DNA from: Bifidobacterium eulemuris
Lineage (GTDB): Bacteria > Actinomycetota > Actinomycetes > Actinomycetales > Bifidobacteriaceae
Direction of reading: 5' to 3'
Assembly: GCF_014898155.1 (NCBI RefSeq)
Contig: NZ_CP062938.1
Span: forward strand, 868,001 to 932,000
Length of the DNA stretch: 64,000 nucleotides
Made by a program: the position numbers and the translations under genes. Below, in pieces: positions 37,154 to 46,519 of this stretch; position 1 is the first letter of the stretch, and every line of letters starts with the position of its first letter. A model generated the notes under the pieces. That model saw only the letters and a program-made list of their open reading frames with translations. It did not search any database and was not told where the DNA came from.

Positions 37154-37948
37154 CTACAGCAGACTGGCCGCGGCGGTGTCGATCAACCAAAGCAGTTCGT
37201 CGGCGGCGTCGGCGTAGGAGCTGGGAGCCGCCGGATTGCGCGGCGCGGCGAACGCTTTGGCCACAGCTTCGGCCTTGCGGGTTTCGGAGGTGAACACCCA
37301 GGTGCGGTGCGCCCTGGCAATCATCGGCACGGTGAGCGTGACGCGCAGCGGCGGCGGCTTGGGCGAATCGCGCACGCCGGCGACCAGCGTGTGCGGATCG
37401 TCGATCAGCACCTCTTGCTTGCCTGGGAACAGCGAGGCGAAATGCGCGTCCGGTCCGACGCCGAACATCAGAATATCCAGCTGCGGATCCTCTCCCAATT
37501 CCTCAATCAGTTCTCGCTGGTAGGCGGCCGCGGCCTGGGCCAGCACGGCATCGGTCCGCTCCTCGTCGGCGGCGGCGATCTCATCCGCCGAACGCACGTC
37601 CGCCGGCATCTCATGGATATTCGCTTCAGGCAGGCGGCCCGATTCCACCAGCGCATCGAACAGCGCCTCCCGCGCCTGCTTGGCGTTGCGATCGCTACTG
37701 TCGGCGGCCACGAAACGCTCGTCGCCCCACCAGATATGCACGCGGGACCAGTCGACGGCCGCGGCGAGGGGGCTCTCCCCCATCACTTTGAGCACGTAGA
37801 TGCCGTCCGTGCCGCCGGTCACGCCGATGTCGACGCGTGTGCGGCCCGGTTCGGCCAGCAGGTCGGTGATGGTGAGCAGCGTGCGCGCGGCCACGGCTTG
37901 CGCCAGCGTTTCCGGATCCGGATAGACGATGGTCTGTCGAACGCTCAT
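37154..37948 (-). CDS. pgl: 6-phosphogluconolactonase
   Basis: 264 aa. DIGVTGGTDGIYVLK near the start, HIWWGDERFVAADSSDRN and the ILMFGVGPDAHFASLFPG motif with the catalytic His define the DevB/Pgl family. It hydrolyses 6-phosphogluconolactone, the step between Zwf and Gnd. Last gene of the zwf-opcA-pgl set, 19 bases after opcA. Confidence 0.93.
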   Translation of the reverse strand: MSVRQTIVYPDPETLAQAVAARTLLTITDLLAEPGRTRVDIGVTGGTDGIYVLKVMGESPLAAAVDWSRVHIWWGDERFVAADSSDRNAKQAREALFDALVESGRLPEANIHEMPADVRSADEIAAADEERTDAVLAQAAAAYQRELIEELGEDPQLDILMFGVGPDAHFASLFPGKQEVLIDDPHTLVAGVRDSPKPPPLRVTLTVPMIARAHRTWVFTSETRKAEAVAKAFAAPRNPAAPSSYADAADELLWLIDTAAASLL

Positions 37949-37967
37949 TTGCGCTTCCTTTCGTTGC

Positions 37968-39029
37968 TTATCGCTGCGGGTGGATGAGGTCCCAGCCGCG
38001 GGTGAGCACTTCGGCGTAGACCTCGTCGGGGTCGAGACGGCGCAGCTCCTCGCTCAGACATTCCTCCAAGGTGCGGGCCGGCACGGAGATGGTCTGCGGC
38101 GCCTGACCGGGTGTGCTGATCGTGGCCACGCCCTCCTCCACTGAGGGGCGCTCCAGACTGAGCACGCCGTCCGCGCGGGTCAGATACACGCCGGTGACCG
38201 CGTCGGAGCCGGGCACGTCCTCGATGGTGACGGACACGCCGAGTTTCAGCCGCAGCCATGCGGCGAGCATGGTCATCGAGATGAAGTCCTTCGGTCCGCT
38301 CACCTTCGCCGAGATGATCGGCAGATGCGGCGGCTGGTCCAGCATGGTGGCGATCATCGCGCGCCATACGGTCAGCCGGGTCCACGACATGTCGATGTTC
38401 TGGCTCGACCAGTTGCGGCGCAGATCCTCGATGGTGCGGGCCGGATTGCTGGAACGTTTGGCGTCGGTGATGCGGCGGCGGGCCATCGCGCCGAGCAGGT
38501 CGGTTTTCGGATTGGCCGGCGCTTCGGTCGGCCACCAGGCCACCACGGGCGCGTCGGGGACCAGCAGCGGAATCACCAATGTGTCCGGATGGTGCACAAG
38601 CCCGCCGCGCGGTCGCAGCACGATGATCTCGCCCGCACCGGCATCCGCGCCGAAACGGATCTCCGCGTCCAGATTCGACCGCCCGGACTCGCTGGCCGCG
38701 TCGACCGCCATACCACCCTGCGTGTCGACGAAAACCTGGGTTTTGCCCGTCCGTCCGCCTTGCGCGGCCCGCCCGTCGGCGACGGCCTCGGGTTCGGGTT
38801 TCGCCGCCGCACGGGCTTTGCCGGCATGCGGCACCACGGCGATCACACGGCAGGGATGCTCGCGGCTGGCGTTGTTCGCGAGCTCGAGCGCGTGCTCCAG
38901 CTCGCCCTCGTCGGTGGCAATGAGCAGGGTGAGCACGCGGCCCAACGCCGCTTCGCCACGCTCCTCGTGCAGTTCGTCGATTTTCGCCGCGATCTCGCGC
39001 GTGCGGGTGTTGTTGAGTTCGATAATCAT
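37968..39029 (-). CDS. opcA: Glucose-6-phosphate dehydrogenase assembly protein OpcA
   Basis: 353 aa. MIIELNNTRTREIAAKIDEL and the WWPTEAPANPKTDLLG region are typical of actinobacterial and cyanobacterial OpcA, needed for full Zwf activity. The start at 39029 has GGAGG at five-base spacing; the zwf stop overlaps it (ATGA). A GTG at 39041 is in frame but less likely. Confidence 0.93.
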   Translation of the reverse strand: MIIELNNTRTREIAAKIDELHEERGEAALGRVLTLLIATDEGELEHALELANNASREHPCRVIAVVPHAGKARAAAKPEPEAVADGRAAQGGRTGKTQVFVDTQGGMAVDAASESGRSNLDAEIRFGADAGAGEIIVLRPRGGLVHHPDTLVIPLLVPDAPVVAWWPTEAPANPKTDLLGAMARRRITDAKRSSNPARTIEDLRRNWSSQNIDMSWTRLTVWRAMIATMLDQPPHLPIISAKVSGPKDFISMTMLAAWLRLKLGVSVTIEDVPGSDAVTGVYLTRADGVLSLERPSVEEGVATISTPGQAPQTISVPARTLEECLSEELRRLDPDEVYAEVLTRGWDLIHPQR

Positions 39030-40588
39030 GGCATCCTCCACTGGCGTCCGTCGCGGGCGAGCATCTCATCGGCTTCGGCCGGTCCCCATGTTCCGGAACG
39101 GTAGGGTTGCGGCTGGCCGAGTGTGGACCAGAACTCCTCAATCGGGTCGAGGATCTCCCAAGAGAGTTCCACCTCGCGGGTGGTCGGGAACAAAGGCGGA
39201 TCGCCGAGCAGCACGTCGAGGATCAGCCTCTCATAGGCTTCGGGCGAGCTTTCGGTGAAGGAACGGCCGTAGCTGAAGTCCATCGACACGTCGCGCACCT
39301 CCATCGAGGTGCCGCCGGGCACCTTCGCGCCGAAGCGGATGGTCACGCCCTCGTCGGGCTGCACGCGGATCACAATCGCGTTCTTGCCCAGTTCGCGCGT
39401 GGCGGTCGATTCGAACGGCAGATGCGGGGCACGTTTGAACACCACCGCGATTTCGGTCACGCGCTTGCCCAAGCGTTTGCCGCAGCGCAGGTAGAACGGC
39501 ACGCCGGCCCAGCGTCGGGTGTCGACGTCGAGACGGATCGCCGCATAGGTTTCGGTGGTGGAGTTCGGGTCGATGCCCTTCTCGTCGAGATAGCCCGCCA
39601 CCTCATGCGAGCCCTGCCATCCGGCGGCGTACTGGCCGCGGGCCGTGTGGGCCGCCAGATCCTTGGGGAGTTTGACGGCGGACAGCACCTTGGTTTTCTC
39701 CGCGGTCAGGTCGGCGGCGGAGAAGCTCACCGGCTCCTCCATGGCGGTGAGCGCGAGCAGCTGCAGCAGATGGTTCTGGATCACGTCGCGGGCGGCGCCG
39801 ATGCCATCGTAATAGCCCGCGCGGCCGGCCACGCCGATGTCCTCGGCCATGGTGATCTGCACATGGTCCACATAGTTGGCGTTCCAGATCGGCTCGTACA
39901 TCGCGTTGGCGAAACGCAGGGCCAGCAGGTTCTGCACGGTCTCCTTGCCTAGATAATGGTCGATGCGGAACACGCTGGAGGGGTCGAACACCTCGGAGAC
40001 GACGCGGTCGAGCTCGCGCGCGCTGTCGAGGTCATGGCCGAAGGGTTTTTCGATGATCACGCGACGCCACGCGTCGTCTTCGGATTTCGCCAGACCGCAG
40101 TCGGCCAGCTGGCGGGAGACGATGGGGAAGGCGCGCGGCGGCACCGACATGTAGAAGGCGTGGTTGCCGCGCGTGCCGCGTTCGCGGTCGAGCTGGGAGA
40201 CGGTGTCGGACAGGCGCGCGAACGCCTCCGGATCGTCGAAGGTGCCCTGCACGAAGCGGATGCCCGCGGCCAGCTGCTTCCACGTGCTTTCGCGGAACGG
40301 CGTGCGGCAATGCGATTCGACGTTCTCACGCACGAAGGCGCGGAACTCGTCCTCGCTCCAGTCGCGACGGGCGAAGCCTGTCAGACCGAAGCTCGGCGGC
40401 AGAAGACCACGGTTGGCCAGATCGTAGATGGCCGGCAACAGCTTCTTGCGCGACAGATCGCCGGTCACGCCGAAGATCACGATGCCGCAGGGGCCCGCGA
40501 TGCGAGGCAGGCGCAGATCTCGCGGATCACGCAACGGATTGGACCACTCTTCGGCCATCGCGGCCGTATTGGTTGTGGATTGACTCAT
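39026..40588 (-). CDS. zwf: Glucose-6-phosphate 1-dehydrogenase
   Basis: 520 aa. NADP loop IFGVTGDLSRKKLLPAIYDL, active site RIDHYLGKETVQNLLALRF, and VPFYLRCGKRL. Commits glucose 6-phosphate to the oxidative pentose phosphate branch; bifidobacteria keep it although they live by the fructose-6-phosphate phosphoketolase shunt. Divergent from purC across a 153-bp promoter region. Confidence 0.97.
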   Translation of the reverse strand: MSQSTTNTAAMAEEWSNPLRDPRDLRLPRIAGPCGIVIFGVTGDLSRKKLLPAIYDLANRGLLPPSFGLTGFARRDWSEDEFRAFVRENVESHCRTPFRESTWKQLAAGIRFVQGTFDDPEAFARLSDTVSQLDRERGTRGNHAFYMSVPPRAFPIVSRQLADCGLAKSEDDAWRRVIIEKPFGHDLDSARELDRVVSEVFDPSSVFRIDHYLGKETVQNLLALRFANAMYEPIWNANYVDHVQITMAEDIGVAGRAGYYDGIGAARDVIQNHLLQLLALTAMEEPVSFSAADLTAEKTKVLSAVKLPKDLAAHTARGQYAAGWQGSHEVAGYLDEKGIDPNSTTETYAAIRLDVDTRRWAGVPFYLRCGKRLGKRVTEIAVVFKRAPHLPFESTATRELGKNAIVIRVQPDEGVTIRFGAKVPGGTSMEVRDVSMDFSYGRSFTESSPEAYERLILDVLLGDPPLFPTTREVELSWEILDPIEEFWSTLGQPQPYRSGTWGPAEADEMLARDGRQWRMP

Positions 40589-40741
40589 GATTCCAGTCTA
40601 AACCGCCGCAATCATCCCACAGCCTAATCGTTGCACGATGTTGCCGTTCATCGCATCATCAATGTAGCCGGCGCTTGCTAACCTGTTCTCCGTTAGTTCA
40701 CCGTATTTCCACTCCTATTTGACGCATCAGGAAGGCGGATC

Positions 40742-41494
40742 ATGGAGAAGTTGGAGAAGCTCTACGAGGGCAAGGCCAAGAAACTGTACGCGACGGACGA
40801 CCCGGACATTCTGTGGGTCGACTACATGAACCAGGCCACCGCCGGAAACGGCGAGAAGAAGGCCCAGATCGAAGGCAAGGGCAGCCTGAACAACCACATC
40901 ACCTCCGTGATCTTCGACCTGCTCAAGGCCCGCGGCGTGGACTCCCACTTCGTCGAGAAACTCTCCGACACCGAGCAGCTGGTCAAGAAGATGGACATGT
41001 TCCCGCTTGAGATCATCATGCGCAACACGGCCGCCGGCTCCTTCGCCAAGCGTTACGGCGTTGAGGAAGGCACCCCGCTCAAGAAGCCGATCCTCGAATT
41101 CTGCGTGAAGTCCGACGCGCTGGGAGACCCGTTCATCACCGAGGACGGCGTGGTGGCGCTGGGCCTGGCCTCCGAGGAGGAGATGGCCGAAATCTCCAAG
41201 CAGGCGCGCGCGGTGAACGCCGCCCTGCTCGACATCTTCTCGAAGATCGACGTCAAGCTTGTGGACTTCAAGATCGAGGAGGGCAAGACCTCCGACGGCG
41301 CGATTCTGCTCGCCGACGAGATCACCCCCGACACCTGCCGCCTGTGGGACACCAAGGACGAGTCCGGCAAGATCGAGCATCTCGACAAGGATCTGTTCCG
41401 CCGCGACCTGGGCAACATCATCCCCGCCTACGAGGAGATCTACGGCCGCCTCAAGTCCCTGGCCGAATCCGAAGGCATCGCAGTCGACGACTGA
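40742..41494 (+). CDS. purC: SAICAR synthetase
   Basis: 250 aa. [19 protein letters not shown], the [19 protein letters not shown] motif and [20 protein letters not shown] are all typical. Joins CAIR with aspartate. AAGGCGGATC precedes the ATG. 105 bases ahead of purL, likely one operon. Confidence 0.97.
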   Translation: MEKLEKLYEGKAKKLYATDDPDILWVDYMNQATAGNGEKKAQIEGKGSLNNHITSVIFDLLKARGVDSHFVEKLSDTEQLVKKMDMFPLEIIMRNTAAGSFAKRYGVEEGTPLKKPILEFCVKSDALGDPFITEDGVVALGLASEEEMAEISKQARAVNAALLDIFSKIDVKLVDFKIEEGKTSDGAILLADEITPDTCRLWDTKDESGKIEHLDKDLFRRDLGNIIPAYEEIYGRLKSLAESEGIAVDD

Positions 41495-41599
41495 TCCGTA
41501 CCCAGCCCGCACCCGAAGATCGGATGCGGGCTTTTCCTCCCCTTGCGGGAGATCATAAAACACAACACCACCACTCACTTGGAACTACAGGAGCAATCA

Positions 41600-44500
41600 G
41601 TGGTCTATCGCGTATATGTGGAGAAGAAGCCGGGCTTTGACGTCGAAGCGCAGCAGCTCGGCACCGAATTGAAGACGATTCTCGGCATCGAGGCGCTTGA
41701 AGGCGTGCGCATCGTCAACCGTTACGACGTGGAGGGCATCTCCGCCGAACTGTTCGAGCAGACCGTGCCGATCGTGTTCAGCGAGCCGCCGGTGGACAAC
41801 GCCTCGACCGACATGCCGGACTTCGGCGACGCCAAGGTGTTCGCCACGGAGTTCCTGCCCGGCCAGTTCGACCAGCGCGCCGACTCCGCCTCCGAATGCA
41901 TCCAGCTCATCTCGCAGGGCGAGCGCCCCACCGTGCGTTCCGCCAAAGTGTATGCGCTGGCCGGCGCGAACCTGACCGACGAGGATGTGGCCGCCATCAA
42001 GCGCTATGTGATCAACCCCGTCGAAGCGCGTGAGGCCGGGCTCGAAACCAAGGAAACGCTGCGCACCGCCGTGCCCACGCCGTCCAAGGTGGAGGTCATC
42101 GAGGGCTTCCGCGAGATGGACGAGGCCGCAGCCGCCCAGTTCATCGCCTCGCGCGGCCTGGCCATGGATCTGGCCGACCTCAAGTTCTGCCAGCGATACT
42201 TCACCGAGCAGCGGCGCGACCCCACGATCACCGAGATCAAGGTGATCGACACCTACTGGTCCGACCACTGCCGCCACACCACCTTCGGCACCGAGCTGAC
42301 CGACATCGAAATCGACGAACCCGCCGTCAAGGCCGCGTTCGAGAAGTATCTGGCCATGCGCCACGAGCTGGGCCGCGACGGCAAGCCCGTGTGTCTGATG
42401 GATATGGGCACCATCGGCGCCAAGTGGCTGAAGAAGCACGGCATTCTGACCAACCTCGACGAATCCGAGGAGATCAACGCCTGCACCGTCAAGGTGAGGG
42501 TGGACGTCAACGGCGAGGATGAGGACTGGCTGTTCCTCTTCAAGAACGAAACCCACAACCATCCCACCGAAATCGAACCCTTCGGCGGCGCGGCCACCTG
42601 CATCGGCGGCTGCATCCGCGACCCCCTGTCGGGCCGCTCCTACGTGTATCAGGCGATGCGCGTGACCGGTGCCGGCGACCCGACCGTGCCGGTGAGCGAA
42701 ACCCTTAAGGGCAAGCTCCCCCAGCGCAAGCTCGTCACCACCGCGGCCGCGGGCTACAGCTCCTACGGCAACCAGATCGGTCTGGCGACCGGTCAGGTCG
42801 ACGAGATCTACCATCCGGGCTATGTGGCCAAGCGTATGGAGGTGGGCGCGGTCGTGGCCGCCACCCCGGCCGACCATGTGCGCCGCGAAACCCCGACCCC
42901 CGGCGACAAGCTCATCCTGCTGGGCGGACGCACCGGTCGCGACGGCATCGGCGGCGCCACCGGCTCGTCCAAGGCGCATAACGTGGAATCGCTGGAACTC
43001 GACGGCGCGGAAGTGCAGAAGGGCAACGCGCCCGTGGAGCGCAAGCTGCAGCGTCTGTTCCGCCGCGGCGACGCCTGCCGTCTGATCAAGCGCTGCAACG
43101 ACTTCGGCGCGGGCGGCGTGTCCGTGGCGTGCGGCGAGATCGCCGACGGTCTGACCATCGACCTGAACACCGTGCCCAAGAAGTACGAGGGCCTGGACGG
43201 CACCGAACTGGCGATCTCCGAATCGCAGGAACGCATGGCCGTGGACGTGGCCGCCGAGGATGTGGACGAGTTCCTCGCCTACGCCCGCGAGGAGAATCTC
43301 GAGGCCGTGGTGGTGGGCACCGTCACCGAGGATCCGCGCATGGTGATGACGTGGGACGGCGACGAGATCGTGAACCTCACCCGCGAGTTCCTCGCCTCCA
43401 ACGGCGCGCCGAAGACGCAGGCCGCGCACGTCGAGGCGCAGGGCACGTATGAGACGCCGTGGACCGCCGGCTCGCTGGCCGAGCGTATGAACGCCATGGT
43501 CACCGACATCAACGTGGCATCCAACAAGGGCCTGTCCGAGCGTTTCGATTCCACCATCGGCGCGGGCACCGTGCTTATGCCCTTCGGCGGGCGCAAGCAG
43601 CTCACCCCGAATATGGCCATGGTGGCCAAGCTGCCGGTGTTCGGCGAAACCACCACCGCCTCGGCCATGGCGTGGGGCTTCAACCCGTACATCATGGAGA
43701 GGAACCAGTTCACCGGCGCGTATCTGTCGGTGGTCGAGTCGCTCTCCAAGCTGGTCGCGGCCGGTTTCGAGCATGAGAAGGCGTATCTGAGCTTCCAGGA
43801 GTATTTCGAGAAGCTGCGCGACGAACCAACCCGTTGGGGCAAGCCGATGGCCGCCGTGCTCGGCGCGCTGATGGCGCAGGTCGACCTCGGCGCGGGCGCA
43901 ATCGGCGGAAAGGATTCCATGTCCGGCTCGTTCGAAGACCTCGATGTGCCGCCGACGCTGGTCTCCTTCGCCGTGGCCGTGGGCAATATGAAGCGCGCCA
44001 CCTCCCCAGAATTCAAGGGTGCCGGCCATCGCGTGGTACGTATCGCGCCGCGGTACGGGGCCGATGGACTCACTCCGGACAAGGATGGTCTGCTCGAGGC
44101 GTTCTCCGTGGTCGAGGAGCTCACCGACTTCGGCGACGCGCTGGCCGTGTCCACCTGCGGATATGGCGCCGCGGCCGAAGCGCTGTTCAAGATGACGCTC
44201 GGCAACCAGATCGGCGTCGCGCTTGTCCCGTCCGTGACCGTGGATGATTTGTTCGCCCCGGCGTACGGTTCGTTCTTCGTGGAGCTGGCCGACGACGCGA
44301 AGGTGCCGGCCGCCTCAAATCTCGTCGAGATCGGCGAGGTCGGCGTGACGACCGAGGCCTACGAGTTCGCTGCCGCCGGCGAGACGCTTGACTTGGCCCA
44401 AGTGCAGGAGGCGTGGGAGTCCGGCATCGAATCCGTGTTCCCCTACCGTTCGCATGGCGCGGACAAGGGCGCCGTGGTGGAGGCCGTCTCGTTCGAGGCG

Positions 44501-45337
44501 GAGAAGAAAACCGTGTACACGGGGGCGGGCGTGGCCAAGCCGCGCGTGATCATCCCCGTGTTCCCCGGCAACAACTGCGAATACGACACCGCGGCCGCGT
44601 TCGAACGCGCGGGTGCCGAGACGAGCACGCTGGTGATCAACAACCTCTCCCCCAACGATGTCGTCGAGTCCACGCATGCGCTGGCCGAGGCGATCCGCTC
44701 CAGCCAAATCGTCATGATCCCCGGCGGATTCTCCGGCGGTGACGAGCCGGACGGCTCCGCGAAGTTCATCACCGCGTTCTTCCGCGCCCCCGAGGTGACC
44801 GAGGCCGTGCGCGATCTTCTGCAAAACCGCGACGGTCTGATGCTCGGCATCTGCAACGGCTTCCAAGCGCTGATCAAGCTGGGTCTCGTGCCGTATGGCG
44901 ACATCGTGCCGATGACCGCCGAATGCCCGACGCTGACGTTCAACACCATCGGCCGCCATCAGTCCCGTCTGGTGCGCACCCGCGTGGCGTCGAACCTGTC
45001 GCCATGGCTGGCGAAAACCGCTGTGGGCGATGTGCACACGGTGGCGATCTCCCACGGCGAGGGCCGTTTCGTGGCCTCCGACGCTGTGCTTGCCGACCTG
45101 AAGGCCAACGGCCAGATCGCCACGCAGTACGTGGACGAGGCAGGTGTGCCCGGCATGGATCTCGACGTGAATCCGAACGGCTCGTTGCTCGCCATCGAGG
45201 GCATCACCAGCCCCGACGGCCGCGTGTTCGGCAAGATGGGTCATTCGGAGCGTTCCGGCAACGGCCTGTACGTGAACGTGCCCGGAAACAAGTACCAGCC
45301 GCTGTTCGAGGCCGGCGTGGAGTACTTCACCGCCTGA
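41600..45337 (+). CDS. purL: Phosphoribosylformylglycinamidine synthase, long single-chain form
   Basis: 1,245 aa. GTG start (VVYRVYVEKKPGF) after AGGAG; an in-frame start at 41543 has no ribosome site. PurS-like N-terminus, synthetase domains with FLFKNETHNHPTEIEPFGGA and GAIGGKDSMSGSFED, and a C-terminal class I glutaminase with PGGFSGGDEPDGSAKF, the nucleophile Cys in MLGICNGFQALIKLG and the His/Glu HGEGRF. One chain replaces PurS, PurQ and small PurL, as expected for bifidobacteria. Confidence 0.97.
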   Translation: MVYRVYVEKKPGFDVEAQQLGTELKTILGIEALEGVRIVNRYDVEGISAELFEQTVPIVFSEPPVDNASTDMPDFGDAKVFATEFLPGQFDQRADSASECIQLISQGERPTVRSAKVYALAGANLTDEDVAAIKRYVINPVEAREAGLETKETLRTAVPTPSKVEVIEGFREMDEAAAAQFIASRGLAMDLADLKFCQRYFTEQRRDPTITEIKVIDTYWSDHCRHTTFGTELTDIEIDEPAVKAAFEKYLAMRHELGRDGKPVCLMDMGTIGAKWLKKHGILTNLDESEEINACTVKVRVDVNGEDEDWLFLFKNETHNHPTEIEPFGGAATCIGGCIRDPLSGRSYVYQAMRVTGAGDPTVPVSETLKGKLPQRKLVTTAAAGYSSYGNQIGLATGQVDEIYHPGYVAKRMEVGAVVAATPADHVRRETPTPGDKLILLGGRTGRDGIGGATGSSKAHNVESLELDGAEVQKGNAPVERKLQRLFRRGDACRLIKRCNDFGAGGVSVACGEIADGLTIDLNTVPKKYEGLDGTELAISESQERMAVDVAAEDVDEFLAYAREENLEAVVVGTVTEDPRMVMTWDGDEIVNLTREFLASNGAPKTQAAHVEAQGTYETPWTAGSLAERMNAMVTDINVASNKGLSERFDSTIGAGTVLMPFGGRKQLTPNMAMVAKLPVFGETTTASAMAWGFNPYIMERNQFTGAYLSVVESLSKLVAAGFEHEKAYLSFQEYFEKLRDEPTRWGKPMAAVLGALMAQVDLGAGAIGGKDSMSGSFEDLDVPPTLVSFAVAVGNMKRATSPEFKGAGHRVVRIAPRYGADGLTPDKDGLLEAFSVVEELTDFGDALAVSTCGYGAAAEALFKMTLGNQIGVALVPSVTVDDLFAPAYGSFFVELADDAKVPAASNLVEIGEVGVTTEAYEFAAAGETLDLAQVQEAWESGIESVFPYRSHGADKGAVVEAVSFEAEKKTVYTGAGVAKPRVIIPVFPGNNCEYDTAAAFERAGAETSTLVINNLSPNDVVESTHALAEAIRSSQIVMIPGGFSGGDEPDGSAKFITAFFRAPEVTEAVRDLLQNRDGLMLGICNGFQALIKLGLVPYGDIVPMTAECPTLTFNTIGRHQSRLVRTRVASNLSPWLAKTAVGDVHTVAISHGEGRFVASDAVLADLKANGQIATQYVDEAGVPGMDLDVNPNGSLLAIEGITSPDGRVFGKMGHSERSGNGLYVNVPGNKYQPLFEAGVEYFTA

Positions 45338-45362
45338 CGCGTCGCGTCAACCGACTATATCG

Positions 45363-45397
45363 AGTGTCCGGCATCACCTATGATGCCGGACACTTTC
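45363..45397 (+). terminator. Terminator of purC-purL
   Basis: AGTGTCCGGCATCA and TGATGCCGGACACT pair perfectly over 14 bases around CCTA, followed by TTC, 25 bases after the purL stop. Confidence 0.85.
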
Positions 45398-45436
45398 ATA
45401 TTCGTCGTTGCTTATTCGGCATGCCGAGCGCCCCAC

Positions 45437-45525
45437 CTGTCATGCCGAGCGTAGTCGAGGCATCTCAAGTCCGAGATTCTTCGACTCCGGCTTCGCCTCC
45501 GCTCAGAATGACGTTGATGTCGAAG
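45437..45525. repeat. REP-like extragenic palindrome
   Basis: GTCATGCCGAGCGTAGTCGA followed by GGCATCTC, then an inverted related arm (GAGATTCTTCGACTCCGGC, then CTCAGAATGACG). This two-arm unit is a common extragenic repeat type in many bacterial genomes. It lies between the purL terminator and the toxin-antitoxin promoter. Confidence 0.6.
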
Positions 45526-45535
45526 AATCCCACCT

Positions 45536-45558
45536 TTTGATATCATTGTGATATCAAA
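45536..45558. promoter_or_regulatory. Operator of the toxin-antitoxin operon
   Basis: TTTGATATCA and TGATATCAAA form a perfect ten-base inverted repeat around TTG, ending 16 bases before the antitoxin ATG. RHH antitoxins usually bind such sites to autorepress. Confidence 0.7.
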
Positions 45559-45574
45559 CCTAAGGAGGGGCATT

Positions 45575-45847
45575 ATGACCACATCACTGTTGATTCGCAA
45601 GCTTCCCGAAGACGTCAAAGAGACCCTGGCCAAGGCGGCAAAAGCCAACGGCCGCTCCACCGAGGCGCAGGCACGCTCCGTACTCGAGGAGTTCGCCGCC
45701 TCATGGGTGGAACAGCCGAAGGAAAGCATGTACGACTTCTTCACGAGAATACGGGAGGAAGTTCTTGAGGGAGGTATCGACGAGGACGAGTTCCAGCCCA
45801 TGCCCCGAGACAAAAACGAACAACCAAGGCCGGTGGATTTCGAATGA
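45575..45847 (+). CDS. FitA/VapB-type ribbon-helix-helix antitoxin
   Basis: 90 aa with a strong TAAGGAGG site. TSLLIRKLPEDVKETLAKAA is the beta strand and first helix of a FitA-like RHH; NGRSTEAQARSVLEEFA is the second helix. The C-terminal half (KESMYDFFTRIREEVLEGG) should wrap the toxin. Overlaps the toxin gene by four bases. Confidence 0.88.
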   Translation: MTTSLLIRKLPEDVKETLAKAAKANGRSTEAQARSVLEEFAASWVEQPKESMYDFFTRIREEVLEGGIDEDEFQPMPRDKNEQPRPVDFE

Positions 45848-46284
45848 ACGGCAAGCCCCACCGCATCCTGCTCGACACCAACGTGGTCTCGGAACTCTAC
45901 AAATCACAGCCAGATCAAGCAATGGTCGACTGGTGCGAAAGCATCGACCTTGACGACACCTTCATCAGTTCCATCACCATCATGGAGCTCATGTACGGCA
46001 TGTGGCGCATGCCGGCGGGAAAGCGACGCACTCTGCTGTCCAACGCAATCACCCGCACCTTACGCAGCTATGAGCGGCGTATGCTGCCGTTCGACCTTGA
46101 CGCCGGCATACGATGCTCTCTTATCCGAGCCGACCTGGACGCACACGGACATCCTGTCGGATTGGCCGATGCGCAGATCGCCGCCATCGCCCAAGCCAAC
46201 GACTGCACCATAGCCACGCGCAACACCAAGGATTTCCAGCACACCGGCGTCCCCCTCGTCAACCCATGGGAGACCGCCGCATAG
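45844..46284 (+). CDS. PIN-domain toxin, FitB/VapC type
   Basis: 146 aa. First acidic residue in RILLDTNVVSELYKSQPD, then SSITIMELMYGMWRMPAGKR with the Glu, GLADAQIAAIAQANDCTIAT with the third acid and TRNTKDFQHTGVPLVNPW with the last. All four acidic positions are kept, so an active RNase is expected. Its substrates are usually tRNA or rRNA. Confidence 0.9.
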   Translation: MNGKPHRILLDTNVVSELYKSQPDQAMVDWCESIDLDDTFISSITIMELMYGMWRMPAGKRRTLLSNAITRTLRSYERRMLPFDLDAGIRCSLIRADLDAHGHPVGLADAQIAAIAQANDCTIATRNTKDFQHTGVPLVNPWETAA

Positions 46285-46429
46285 CAGCGAGTTCACTGGG
46301 CGAATCCGACATCACCACATTCACCCAACAATCAGCCCGGCTCCCGCGGCCGAACTATACTCAAATGACTTTCCCCCATATGAAGCGTTACACAACAATG
46401 CAGTATCGCATCAGCCCACCAAGATAATT

Positions 46430-46493
46430 AACTTTTCTAAGTATGCTTAGAAAAGTTGTAGCTCAGGCTAAGTTTTCAAAGTATACTTAGAAA
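46430..46493. promoter_or_regulatory. Two related palindromic operators before the DUF4143 gene
   Basis: Site one: AACTTTTCTAAG and its complement CTTAGAAAAGTT around TATG (46430-46457). Site two, centred on GTATAC at 46481-46486, has TTTCAAAG/CTTAGAAA arms. Both share the core TTTC(T/A)AAGTAT(G/A)CTTAGAAA and are centred 40 bp apart in an AT-rich stretch 30-90 bases ahead of the ATG. Likely binding sites of one dimeric repressor. The rest of 46285-46429 shows nothing recognised. Confidence 0.6.
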
Positions 46494-46519
46494 GTAGGAA
46501 CTGATTTCGAGGAGGCTTC

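Noticed and set aside
41597-44029. 810-codon frame antisense to purL
   Set aside because: It is a codon-bias shadow of purL, rich in Gly/His/Leu, with no ribosome site.
45437-45525. Small RNA gene between purL and the antitoxin gene
   Set aside because: The sequence is a typical REP-type extragenic palindrome; no promoter or terminator frames it as an RNA gene.
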